A stretch of DNA of 64,000 nucleotides from Alicycliphilus denitrificans K601 (lineage in GTDB: Bacteria; Pseudomonadota; Gammaproteobacteria; Burkholderiales; Burkholderiaceae_C): assembly GCF_000204645.1 (NCBI RefSeq), contig NC_015422.1, positions 3,489,001-3,553,000 of the forward strand. Direction: 5' to 3'. The notes under the pieces are model-generated. The model worked only from the letters and a program-made list of their open reading frames with translations. It did no database searches and had not been told where the DNA came from. Shown one piece after another: positions 8,095 to 15,952 of this stretch. The position numbers and the translations under genes were made by a program. Within the stretch, counting starts at the first letter, position 1. Each line of letters starts with the position of its first letter.

Positions 8095-9543
8095 ATGCCC
8101 ATCCGTTCCCGCACCGTTCATACGCGCAAGGCCACTGCTGCGGCCATCGCCTTGTCGCTGCTGTGCACCACGATGCCCAGTCGCGCTGATCTCAACAGCG
8201 AGGTCAATGACATGTTCAACAACCTGGGCGCCATCGGCAACTACACGGCGCCGGGGGCGTTTCGCGGCCAGACCTACAACACCTACACCGGCGGCAACCT
8301 GATGATGCGATCGCCGAACAAGGTGTATCAGCTCGCGGCCATCCAGTTCCCGAGCGCGAAAGCAGGCTGCGGCGGGATCGACGTGTTCGGCGGCAGCTTC
8401 AGTCACATCTCCGCGCAGGAGTTCAAGAACATGCTGCGCAACATCACGGCGGCCCTGCCGGGAATCGCGTTCCAACTGGCGCTGGAAGCGGTCTCACCCC
8501 TGCTGGGCGGATTGACCAAGTGGGCCAAGGGTTTGGAGACCTGGATCAACAACGCCCGCATCAATTCCTGCGAAACGGCGAAAGCCATCGTCAGTACGGC
8601 AGCCGAGGCCGTGGGCTACAGCTCGCAGGAGACCTGCGCCGATCTCGCGATCGACATGGGCCTGGAGAGTGACCGGGACTCGGCGCGCAAGCGCTGTGGC
8701 ACCGACCGGCCGAGCATCCTGTCTTCGGCGCGCTCGTCGGGCGATGCCAACGTGCGCAACAAGGCGCCGTTCGTAGGGAACTTGACCTGGAAAGCGCTGC
8801 AGCACACCGGCGCCTATCTGGACGATGCCGAACGCGAGCTGATCATGAGCATGGTCGGCACCGTCATCTACTACCCGGAGGAATCGAAGCGCGATCCGGA
8901 ACCCATCGCCCCGACGCTCACCTCCATCAGCCAGCTGCTCTACGGCCAGGCCGCGGGCTCCGGCACCAATGTCGTCCAGCACCTGCTGCGCTGCAACGAC
9001 TACGCGAACTGCGACGTGGTTTCACTCAATACCAACTACAACCACGTCCCGTTCACGGCGAAGGTGGAGACGATGATGCGCTCGATCGCGGACAAGATCG
9101 CCACGCGCACGCCGATTCCCAACAACTCAGCGGAAGTCGGCTTCGTGAATCAGACCACCGAACCCGTCTACAAGATGCTCTCGGTGGGCACCAGCATCCC
9201 AGGTTCGGGCCTGGCCGACAGCCTGATCGGCCAATACCGCGATGTGATCGCGGCGGACTATGCCTATGTCTTTCTCGAACGCAATCTGCGTCTGGGCATG
9301 GCGGCACTGTCCAAGGACTACACGCTCCAGCAGACCCAGCGCGACCAGGCCAACCAGGTGCGGCAGCGCGCACAGGCCATGCTGCTGCAGATCTCCCAGG
9401 AGAAGAACCTGCTGTACCAGAAGGTCGGCTCGTTCCGGGCTGTGGTCAGCCACCTGGAGCAATTGGAACGGCAACTGCGCTCCAGCATGCCGCAGCACGT
9501 CATGGACATGCTGGGCCAGCAGGCGGCCTACCTGTCGCGCTGA
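8095..9543 (+). CDS. traH: TraH, conjugative pilus assembly protein
   Basis: A 482-residue exported protein needed for F-pilus assembly. A strong AGGAGG ribosome site lies six bases before the ATG. Signal peptide about 1-33 (TTMPSRADL). Family stretches are visible: NNLGAIGNYTAPGAFRGQ, YTGGNLMMRSPNKVYQLAAIQ, AGCGGIDVFGGSFSHISAQEF. The C-terminal third (about 390-480) is helical and likely coiled-coil, as in F TraH. Length is close to F TraH (~458). Confidence 0.95.
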   Translation: MPIRSRTVHTRKATAAAIALSLLCTTMPSRADLNSEVNDMFNNLGAIGNYTAPGAFRGQTYNTYTGGNLMMRSPNKVYQLAAIQFPSAKAGCGGIDVFGGSFSHISAQEFKNMLRNITAALPGIAFQLALEAVSPLLGGLTKWAKGLETWINNARINSCETAKAIVSTAAEAVGYSSQETCADLAIDMGLESDRDSARKRCGTDRPSILSSARSSGDANVRNKAPFVGNLTWKALQHTGAYLDDAERELIMSMVGTVIYYPEESKRDPEPIAPTLTSISQLLYGQAAGSGTNVVQHLLRCNDYANCDVVSLNTNYNHVPFTAKVETMMRSIADKIATRTPIPNNSAEVGFVNQTTEPVYKMLSVGTSIPGSGLADSLIGQYRDVIAADYAYVFLERNLRLGMAALSKDYTLQQTQRDQANQVRQRAQAMLLQISQEKNLLYQKVGSFRAVVSHLEQLERQLRSSMPQHVMDMLGQQAAYLSR

Positions 9544-9564
9544 GAGCGCCGGAGATGCACCGCC

Positions 9565-12336
9565 ATGTGGGAGATCTACGCCTACCAGAATGCCGACAGC
9601 CTGTTCGGCGTGTTCAACGCCGCCGCGGCCATCCATTCGTCCAACGACTACGCCTCGGCCGTCGCGGCCGTCGCCTTCTGCGGCTTCGTCGCGGCCCTGA
9701 TCGCCTATGCCTTCGCGCCGGAGAAGCTGCAGGGCTGGAAGTGGCTGGGGTCGGTGGTGCTGGTCTTCGGCATCCTGATCGTGCCCAAGGTGACCGTGGG
9801 CGTGGTCGACAAGACCGGCGGCTCCGCGGTCAAGGTGGTGGACAACGTGCCGTTCGGCGTGGCGCTGCTGGGCAGCCTCACCAGCACCATCGGCCATACG
9901 CTGACCGGCCTCTTCGAGACGGCCTTCCAGGTGATTCCCGGCGCCGGCGCGCTGCCGGCCGAACTATCCTACCAGCGCAACGGCCTGATGTTCGGCAACC
10001 GGCTGATCCGGGAGACCGGCAATGTCGTCTTCCAGGATCCGGGGTTCAGAACCGACCTGGTGAACTTCATCCACAACTGCACGACGTACGACCTGGCCGA
10101 CGGCACGCTGGATCTGGCGGCGTTTTCTGCATCGGACGATGTGTGGCCGCTGATGGGCTCGCCCAATCCGGCCCGGTTCAGCACGTTGACGGGAGCCGGC
10201 GGCACCGTCGGCGTGGACACCTGTCCCAACGTGTACCTGAGCCTGAACGGACGGCTGCCGGCGCAGCTGCAGCGCATCCAGGGGCGACTGGCCTTCCAGT
10301 TGAACCCGACGCTGCCGGGCACGGCAGCCGCGGCGGCCATTGCGGGCCAGATCCAGCAGGCCTATCTGAAGAACGATATCGCCAACGCCTCGGCGACCAC
10401 CGCCGACATCATCCGCCAGAACGCCATGCTCAATGCGCTGAAGGATACGGGCAACATCGTGGGCCAGAAGGTCAATGACCCAGCTGCCATGGTGCTGGCC
10501 GTCGGGCGGGCACAGGCCGTGGCGCAGATGAATGCCTCGTGGCTGAACTACGGCAAGGTGGCCGAGCAGGCGCTGCCGGTGTTCCGCAACGTGATCGAGG
10601 CGGTGACGTACGCCCTCTTCCCGCTGTTCGTGCTCTTGCTGCTGCTGACCAGCGGCCGCGAGACCATGCTGGCCTTCAAGGGCTATGCGGCCATCCTGAT
10701 CTGGATCCAGCTGTGGCCGCCGCTCTATGCGATCCTGAACTATATGGCCTCGATCTACGCCGCCTACGATCTGGCAGCTGCCGCTGATCTCGGCACCGGC
10801 GGCAAGGCCCTGGCGCTGCAGACCGCGTCGGTGATCTACACCCGGGCCCTGTCGGGCGAGGCCATCGTCGGCTATCTCGCCATCAGCATCCCCTTAATCG
10901 CCTGGGCCGCACTCAAACGCATGGAGAACTTCGGCACGGCCCTGGTGGGCGGGCTGTCGGGGCTGCAGGCCATGCTTTCGGGTTCGACCTCGGCGTCCAC
11001 CGTGGGCAATACCTCGCTGGGCAATGTCTCCATGGACCAGATGCAGCTCGCCCCGAACCGCACCTCTGCCTTCATGGGCAGTTGGCAGCATGACCTGACT
11101 GGCAACACCTTCACGAGCAACGCGCTGACGGGTCGCACGGCCGTGAGCCTGCTGCGCAACCAGGGCTTTGCGTCGCGGGTGGTCTCAATGCGGGTGTCCG
11201 AGCAGGAAGTGCAGGATGCCAGCCGCCAGGTCGATGCTGCGCGCAGCGAAGCGGTGGCGGCCAGCAGCGAGCGCTCGGCAGTGCTCGCGGAGGCGTTCAC
11301 CAAGGGCATCGCCAAGCTGCGCTCATCGCGCAACAGCACCGGCACCACGTCGAGCGGCTTCGAGCAGTTCGGTGAGACGGTCAACCGGCTGGACCAGATC
11401 AGCAAGAGCGTGGCGGATACGACAGGGCTCACGCAATCTCAGGTCGCACGAATTGCCTTGGGTGCCACAGGCCATGTGGGAATCAATACACCCATTGCGG
11501 GGCTAGGAGCAAACGCATCCGGTGACAAGAGCTATTTGTCCGGACTCTCCGCTGCCGAGCAAAAGGTATTGGCCTCCATGAACAGCGAGCAACTGGCCGA
11601 GTTCAAGCAGTTTGGCGACCGGGTGTCTCGGGACAGAAGCTTTATCAGCATGGTCGCCAGCGACAGCCGCGAGGCTCAGGACCTATCCGCCCGGCTGGCA
11701 TCGACCAGCGCGCGGACCGAGCGGGCCGACGCCAGCTTGAACGAGCGCAGCGCCTTTGCCGAGCGTGTCTCAACGGCCTATGAACGCGGTGAAACCATCT
11801 CAATCGATATCGCCCAGGATCCCCATAACCTCGCAATGTTCACCCGCTATGCCGATCAGTATGGCGGCAGCAGCGCGTCGGCTCGCGTGCTGATGGAAGC
11901 GGAGCTGGCCAGGCAGTCGCTACAGCCGAACCGCGTGTTCTCGGACGGGACCGCAGTACCGACTGCCTTTGGAGACCTGTCCGTCCAGCACTTGCAAAAT
12001 TCCGGCAATCCTGCCCTTGCGCCGGAAATTGGAGGCCAGCACCGCGCCAACCAAGGCAGCGTGCGCGGCTCCGGCGGTGGGCCCAGGACTGCGGCTCCGG
12101 GTGAGTCCCCGTCAGCCATGCGCAGCGAGGTCCAGGCAGAAGGCCAGCGTATCCGTGCAAGCTCCTCCGCGGATCAGGCCACTTTTGAGCGCAAGGCGCA
12201 TATCACCAAAACACCGGATGGAACGTTGGCATCTGAGCGTTCCTTGATGAAGCAATCCGTCAATCAGGTCACGGAAGACGCCGCGCCCATCGTCGAAGAC
12301 GCCAAGCAGGCTATCAAGGATGCGCTGAAGAAATAG
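9565..12336 (+). CDS. traG: TraG, mating-pair stabilisation / entry-exclusion partner
   Basis: A 923-residue inner-membrane protein. The N-terminal half has hydrophobic segments near residues 30-50, 60-80, 345-375, 380-400 and 430-450, as in the TraG_N domain. The C-terminal half is a long hydrophilic, partly helical periplasmic region ending in a Lys/Glu-rich tail. TraG acts in pilus assembly and, through its C-terminal part, in pair stabilisation and entry exclusion. The last gene of the transfer operon; the next gene is convergent, five bases away. Confidence 0.92.
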   Translation: MWEIYAYQNADSLFGVFNAAAAIHSSNDYASAVAAVAFCGFVAALIAYAFAPEKLQGWKWLGSVVLVFGILIVPKVTVGVVDKTGGSAVKVVDNVPFGVALLGSLTSTIGHTLTGLFETAFQVIPGAGALPAELSYQRNGLMFGNRLIRETGNVVFQDPGFRTDLVNFIHNCTTYDLADGTLDLAAFSASDDVWPLMGSPNPARFSTLTGAGGTVGVDTCPNVYLSLNGRLPAQLQRIQGRLAFQLNPTLPGTAAAAAIAGQIQQAYLKNDIANASATTADIIRQNAMLNALKDTGNIVGQKVNDPAAMVLAVGRAQAVAQMNASWLNYGKVAEQALPVFRNVIEAVTYALFPLFVLLLLLTSGRETMLAFKGYAAILIWIQLWPPLYAILNYMASIYAAYDLAAAADLGTGGKALALQTASVIYTRALSGEAIVGYLAISIPLIAWAALKRMENFGTALVGGLSGLQAMLSGSTSASTVGNTSLGNVSMDQMQLAPNRTSAFMGSWQHDLTGNTFTSNALTGRTAVSLLRNQGFASRVVSMRVSEQEVQDASRQVDAARSEAVAASSERSAVLAEAFTKGIAKLRSSRNSTGTTSSGFEQFGETVNRLDQISKSVADTTGLTQSQVARIALGATGHVGINTPIAGLGANASGDKSYLSGLSAAEQKVLASMNSEQLAEFKQFGDRVSRDRSFISMVASDSREAQDLSARLASTSARTERADASLNERSAFAERVSTAYERGETISIDIAQDPHNLAMFTRYADQYGGSSASARVLMEAELARQSLQPNRVFSDGTAVPTAFGDLSVQHLQNSGNPALAPEIGGQHRANQGSVRGSGGGPRTAAPGESPSAMRSEVQAEGQRIRASSSADQATFERKAHITKTPDGTLASERSLMKQSVNQVTEDAAPIVEDAKQAIKDALKK

Positions 12337-12341
12337 AAGCG

Positions 12342-12692
12342 TTAGAGATTTTTGTCGGCATCGAGCATGCGATTGCCGTACTCGGGGTGCGGCGGCTTCA
12401 TGAACTGCGGATGCCCCTCGTCACGCCAATAGTTCGCCGCCAGATCGCGACTGGAGGTACCCATTCCAGGGATCGGATTGAGCTCTTCTTCTGTCGGAAC
12501 AGGCCGAAGCTTGTGGCGGTGCTTGCCGATCTGGGACAGCCCGCCTCCGATCGCCCCACCGAACAGCGCGCCCATGACCATCATGCCAACCCGAAGGCCC
12601 CAGTCGTCATGGCGCGCAGACAGGTAGCCGAAACCGACGCCCAGCAGCAGGAAGAAGAGGAAGATGGCTTTTCGTACGACTAAATCTCTCAC
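12342..12692 (-). CDS. Small membrane protein, unknown
   Basis: A 116-residue protein starting at GTG (12692). Two N-terminal hydrophobic segments (about residues 8-26 and 34-52, with a GALFGGAIGGG glycine motif) are followed by a hydrophilic tail with conserved-looking prolines and aromatics (NPIPGMGTSSRDLAANYW). Encoded convergently with traG. I do not recognise the family; its place at the end of a transfer operon suggests an exclusion or accessory envelope role, which is only inference. Confidence 0.6.
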   Translation of the reverse strand: MRDLVVRKAIFLFFLLLGVGFGYLSARHDDWGLRVGMMVMGALFGGAIGGGLSQIGKHRHKLRPVPTEEELNPIPGMGTSSRDLAANYWRDEGHPQFMKPPHPEYGNRMLDADKNL

Positions 12693-12738
12693 GGCCTCGC
12701 CTTGGCTCCAAGCTACCTGATAGCTCTTTGCAGCGCAA

Positions 12739-13440
12739 CTACACCAAATCTTTGGTCAACTCCTCCAAGGACTGCAGTCGACGCGGAAAACGCTGGCGCA
12801 CTGCGCTGCGCTCCGCAATACCTAGCAGCAGACCAACCTGCGAATCATCGGCGCCACGCAAGTACAGCCGCTCCGCAACCGTGTAGCGGGCCGTCATTGC
12901 TGTCAACCGTTCGAACTCAGCATACTGAAATAACTTGCGATACGCTTCCTGAATGCCCCCGCAGAGAAACCGCCGGGTTCCTCCTTTTCCGATCGGTATG
13001 ACCTCAAACCCCTGGCTACTAGCCGAAAGAAAGAGTCGGCTTCGAGGGTTGAGCCCCCGGAAATGACCTCCGTTTTCCAACTCCACCTTGCTACGCACAC
13101 GCGCCGCCAAGTATGGCTCAAGCGCATTGTCTAGCCGAACGCTCCGAAAGTACAATGGCCTTGAGCGCGCGTTGATCGCAACTTCTTCGCGCACCACGGA
13201 CACGCAGCGCACGTCACCGTTGGACTCTAGATAATCACGGACTTCCAATCGCGCAATTTCCAATGGCCTCGCGCCCGTCGCGAACAGCATGTAGTAGAGC
13301 GCTAAATCCCCCAGCGGTTGGCTACTGCGAACTCGAATACGATGCGCTCCAGTCTCGATCTGCTCATCAGTCAAGATTGGCCTTGACTGATCGGCAGCCA
13401 GCGAATGCCAGACGACCGAAAAATCGAAATCGCCTCCCAT
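12739..13440 (-). CDS. Tyrosine-recombinase-like protein, catalytic residues degenerate
   Basis: A 233-residue protein. A perfect AGGAGG lies six bases before the ATG at 13440, which decides the start over an upstream ATG at 13476. The stretch YYMLFATGARPLEIARLEVRDYL matches box I of tyrosine recombinases, including the first catalytic Arg. The C-terminal AERLYLRGADDSQVGLLLG matches the segment just after the HxxR motif. The HxxR histidine appears as Met (MTAR), the usual LGH reads LGI, and the nucleophilic Tyr position reads Phe (RQRF). It may therefore be a DNA-binding regulator or a dead recombinase rather than an integrase. Confidence 0.6.
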   Translation of the reverse strand: MGGDFDFSVVWHSLAADQSRPILTDEQIETGAHRIRVRSSQPLGDLALYYMLFATGARPLEIARLEVRDYLESNGDVRCVSVVREEVAINARSRPLYFRSVRLDNALEPYLAARVRSKVELENGGHFRGLNPRSRLFLSASSQGFEVIPIGKGGTRRFLCGGIQEAYRKLFQYAEFERLTAMTARYTVAERLYLRGADDSQVGLLLGIAERSAVRQRFPRRLQSLEELTKDLV

Positions 13441-13608
13441 GTCAACCTCCTCTTGTGATGTAGCCCTGCACGGCAATCCGCTTTTCCGATCGGCGCATCA
13501 GGAAAATCACGATGCCGTTGTTCGTCAGATGGGGGAAGCGGCATGCACGATGGTCGGCTTCAAGAATTCAGCCGACTTTGGAGGGCATGCCGCTGCTGAA
13601 CTTAGGAT

Positions 13609-14058
13609 TTATCCGTAAATAACATTGACTGGCAACTCGATCTTGCGCAGGGCGATGATGGCCGCAGCGAGGTGGTTGAGCGCCAGGAAGGTGTGTTCGA
13701 GCTTTTCGTAGCGCACCAATAGTTTCCTGAAACGGTTGAACCAGCCATGACAGGCCTCGACCACCCAGCGGCGGGCCTTCTTCTTCGGGTCTCGTTTCTT
13801 CTGTGCCGCTTCGCTCTTGCGGCTGACCACATGCGGGATATAGCCATGGGCAAGGATCACGGCCATGGCACCTTTGCCGCGATAGCCTGCATCGGCGCAC
13901 AGATGTTTGAAGCGGCGTTGCTTTGGTGCCGGACGTTTGACCACGATGGCATCGAGCACGGCCTCAATTTGCGTCACGTCGTTCGCGTTGGCTCCCGTCA
14001 CGACGAGAGACAACGGGACGCCACGCCCGTCCACCAGCAGGTGGCGCTTGCTGCGTAT
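13609..14058 (-). pseudogene. IS5-family transposase, C-terminal remnant
   Basis: The minus strand encodes an IS5-type DDE transposase C-terminus: KRHLLVDGRGVPLSLVVTGAN, the second Asp in CADAGYRGK, and the catalytic-Glu region RRWVVEACHGWFNRFR. The N-terminal half is missing. At about 14058 the frame meets a sequence resembling an IS66 terminal repeat, so an IS66-type element appears to have inserted into this transposase. Not functional. Confidence 0.75.
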
Positions 14059-14273
14059 GCGTCCGGTGAACCCATCTTGAATCGATTGAGGTAATCGAGG
14101 ATCGTCCCCACGAAGGAGATCGTGGAGACGATGGAACGATTGATCGATGAAGAGCGCCGGCTGCGGCGCGAGTACAGCACTGCCTTCAAGGCGTCGGTTC
14201 TGGCTCAGACCCGTGAGCCCGGGGCCTCAGTGAGCGGCGTGGCCTTGAGTCATGACCTGCATCCGAACATGGT
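14059..14273 (+). mobile_element. IS66-family left-end remnant with truncated OrfA
   Basis: Begins near GTATGCGTCCGGTGAAC, which resembles the IS66 terminal repeat (GTAAGCG..CCGGT). A frame from GTG 14122 (or ATG 14131) reads a transposase OrfA-like helix-turn-helix N-terminus (REYSTAFKASVLAQTREPG, VALSHDLHPNMV). It is cut at 14273 exactly where the inverted-repeat copy begins, so this element was truncated by the rearrangement that placed the repeat. Confidence 0.55.
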
Positions 14274-14539
14274 GCTTGCCTTCATCTTTGATGGCGGGAG
14301 GTTTCACAGCAGGCTCATGTTGGCGCCCTTTTCATGGCTTCCTGTGCCGCCTCACGACGAGTCCGATTGGGGGTATGTCGCTGAAAAGATGACGAAAGGG
14401 TTACGCAAATGTAATTAATGCGTAGCACGCCGGTCAGCCATCTCCCTCTAGCATTCCGATAACGCACCGTCGCACCAGCAAACAAGTTCCCATTGAAGTC
14501 AAAGGAGCATCGTTATGAACCTGCCGTATGACCCAGGCC
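14274..14539 (+). repeat. 266-bp inverted repeat, left copy
   Basis: Matches the reverse complement of 31917-32182 over the full 266 bases. I count only a few mismatches by eye (for example in ATCTTTG/ATTTTTG and GATTGGG/GATGGGG). It carries the upstream region and first nine codons of a DUF2933 gene. The two copies point inward and bound a 17.4-kb segment. In this copy the DUF2933 gene is truncated; in the right copy it is intact. Confidence 0.95.
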
Positions 14540-14805
14540 GCCCCGCGATCAGTGGACCATATGCCCGTATCCGGCATCCTCAGTAAACCGCCTTCGTGAC
14601 TATCCTGCTCGGGTTCCTGCTGCAATGGCCAACGCTGCTCACTCTGCTGATGTTCCCGATTCTGGTGCTGATGTATTTGCGACTGGTCATCAACGAGGAA
14701 GTCGAAATGCGCATTTATTTGAGGGCCGAGTTCGACGCCTACGCGGCGCGCGCGCCACGCTTCTTTCAGGCTCTCACGCAACCCAGGGAAGGAGCCTGGA
14801 GATGA
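14515..14805 (+). pseudogene. DUF2933 start fused in frame to an ICMT-type methyltransferase C-terminus
   Basis: From ATG 14515 the frame reads the first nine codons of the DUF2933 gene (MNLPYDPGR), then directly an isoprenylcysteine carboxyl methyltransferase-like C-terminus (GPYARIRHPQ, FLLQWPTLLTLLMFP, LVINEEVEMR, FDAYAARAPRFF). Codon 24, usually Tyr in GPY.R.RHPqY, is TAA. Otherwise the frame is open to 14805. So an in-frame deletion joined two genes and a nonsense change then split the fusion. In copper clusters these two genes are commonly neighbours. Confidence 0.7.
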
Positions 14806-15076
14806 ACGAAAGCCCCGTACTGCGTGTGGACGCCGGTCCGTACGCGATTGCAGCCTACGACTGGACGAGGGATACGCCGTGAGCGATCGAGCCGACGACA
14901 TCTCGCGCGCTGCCGCTGGCTCCGCGCGATGTCGGTGACCGGCGGCGCACGGCTCCAAGTTCGATCTCGCAGGACGTGTCGTCAAGAATGTTCCGGCGCC
15001 GACCAACCTGACCGTTCCGCCCTATCGGCTGGCCGGCCCTTGCACCATTGTCGTTGGCGAGGACACCAAGGCATGA
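14802..15076 (+). pseudogene. Rieske iron-sulfur protein remnant and scrambled sequence
   Basis: After a 26-codon fragment (ATG 14802, MNESPVLRVDAGPYAIAAYDW, unrecognised), the frame from about 14949 reads HGSKFDLAGRVVKNVPAPTN then LTVPPYRL, the C-terminal cluster-binding loop and tail of a Rieske 2Fe-2S subunit. It ends at a TGA that overlaps the ppk2 ATG. The first cysteine loop and the whole N-terminus are missing, so this is debris left when the stress operon was joined to this junction. Confidence 0.5.
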
Positions 15077-15933
15077 CGGAGAAACACATGACAAAGACCA
15101 AGAAGAGCAAGGCAACTCGTACTGACGACGCCCAACCCCGTCGGCACGAGGGCGATGCCGCCGTTGCCCAGGTACTCGACCGGGAGGGGTACGAGGCCCA
15201 GTTGCGCCTGCTGCAAATCGAACTCGTGAAGCTCCAGCGTCACTTCATCAAGTGCCGCGACCGGATCCTCATCCTCCTCGAAGGCCGGGACTCGGCTGGC
15301 AAGGATGGCAGCATCAAGCGCATCGTCGAGAACCTCAGTCCACGCGAGACCCGCGTTGTGGCACTGGGCAAACCGTCCGACCGCGAGCGCAGTGCCTGGT
15401 ACTTCCAGCGCTACGTGCCGCACCTGCCGGTGGCTGAGGAGCTCGTGCTGTTCAACCGCAGTTGGTACAACCGCGCGGGTGTCGAGCACGTGATGGGTTT
15501 CTGTACGCTGGACGAGCACGAGGAATTCATGCAGTCGGTCCCCAGCTTCGAGGCGATGCTCGTCGGCTCGGGCATCAAGCTACTCAAGTATTACCTGGAC
15601 ATCGGCAAGGACGAACAGATCAAGCGCCTGCGCGATCGGCGTCACGATCCGCTGAAACAGTGGAAATCGAGCCCGATCGACGCCGTCGCCGTGAAGCACT
15701 GGAGGGCCTACTCGCAGGCACGGGACGAGATGCTGATGCGTACGCACAACGCGGCGGCCCCATGGCACATCGTGCGTGCCGACGACAAGCGACTTGCACG
15801 GCTCAACCTGATGCGAGACATCCTGTCGCGACTGCACTACGCGGGCAAGAAGGACAAGCTTGTGCGTCCCGATCCCGGTGTCGTGTTCGAGTTCTCGCCG
15901 GACTGCCTCAAGGCAGGTCGCCTGGCCCCTTGA
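15073..15933 (+). CDS. ppk2: Polyphosphate kinase 2
   Basis: A 286-residue PPK2-family enzyme that transfers phosphate between polyphosphate and nucleotides (ATP/GTP regeneration or polyP use). The Walker A-like [14 protein letters not shown] and Walker B-like [17 protein letters not shown] motifs are intact. The C-terminal segment ([22 protein letters not shown]) is also typical. Starts at ATG 15073 overlapping the Rieske remnant stop; ATG 15088 is an alternative. First gene of a tight plus-strand operon; the P-type ATPase gene follows 19 bases later. Which PPK2 class (AMP or ADP preference) cannot be decided by eye. Confidence 0.93.
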   Translation: MTEKHMTKTKKSKATRTDDAQPRRHEGDAAVAQVLDREGYEAQLRLLQIELVKLQRHFIKCRDRILILLEGRDSAGKDGSIKRIVENLSPRETRVVALGKPSDRERSAWYFQRYVPHLPVAEELVLFNRSWYNRAGVEHVMGFCTLDEHEEFMQSVPSFEAMLVGSGIKLLKYYLDIGKDEQIKRLRDRRHDPLKQWKSSPIDAVAVKHWRAYSQARDEMLMRTHNAAAPWHIVRADDKRLARLNLMRDILSRLHYAGKKDKLVRPDPGVVFEFSPDCLKAGRLAP

Positions 15934-15952
15934 CAACCAGCTCCAAAAAACC

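Noticed and set aside
1..12336. Type IV secretion of the virB/trb (MPF_T) or ICEclc (MPF_G) type
   Set aside because: TraC-TrbI-TraW-TraU-TrbC-TraN-TraF-TraH-TraG in this order is specific to the F type.
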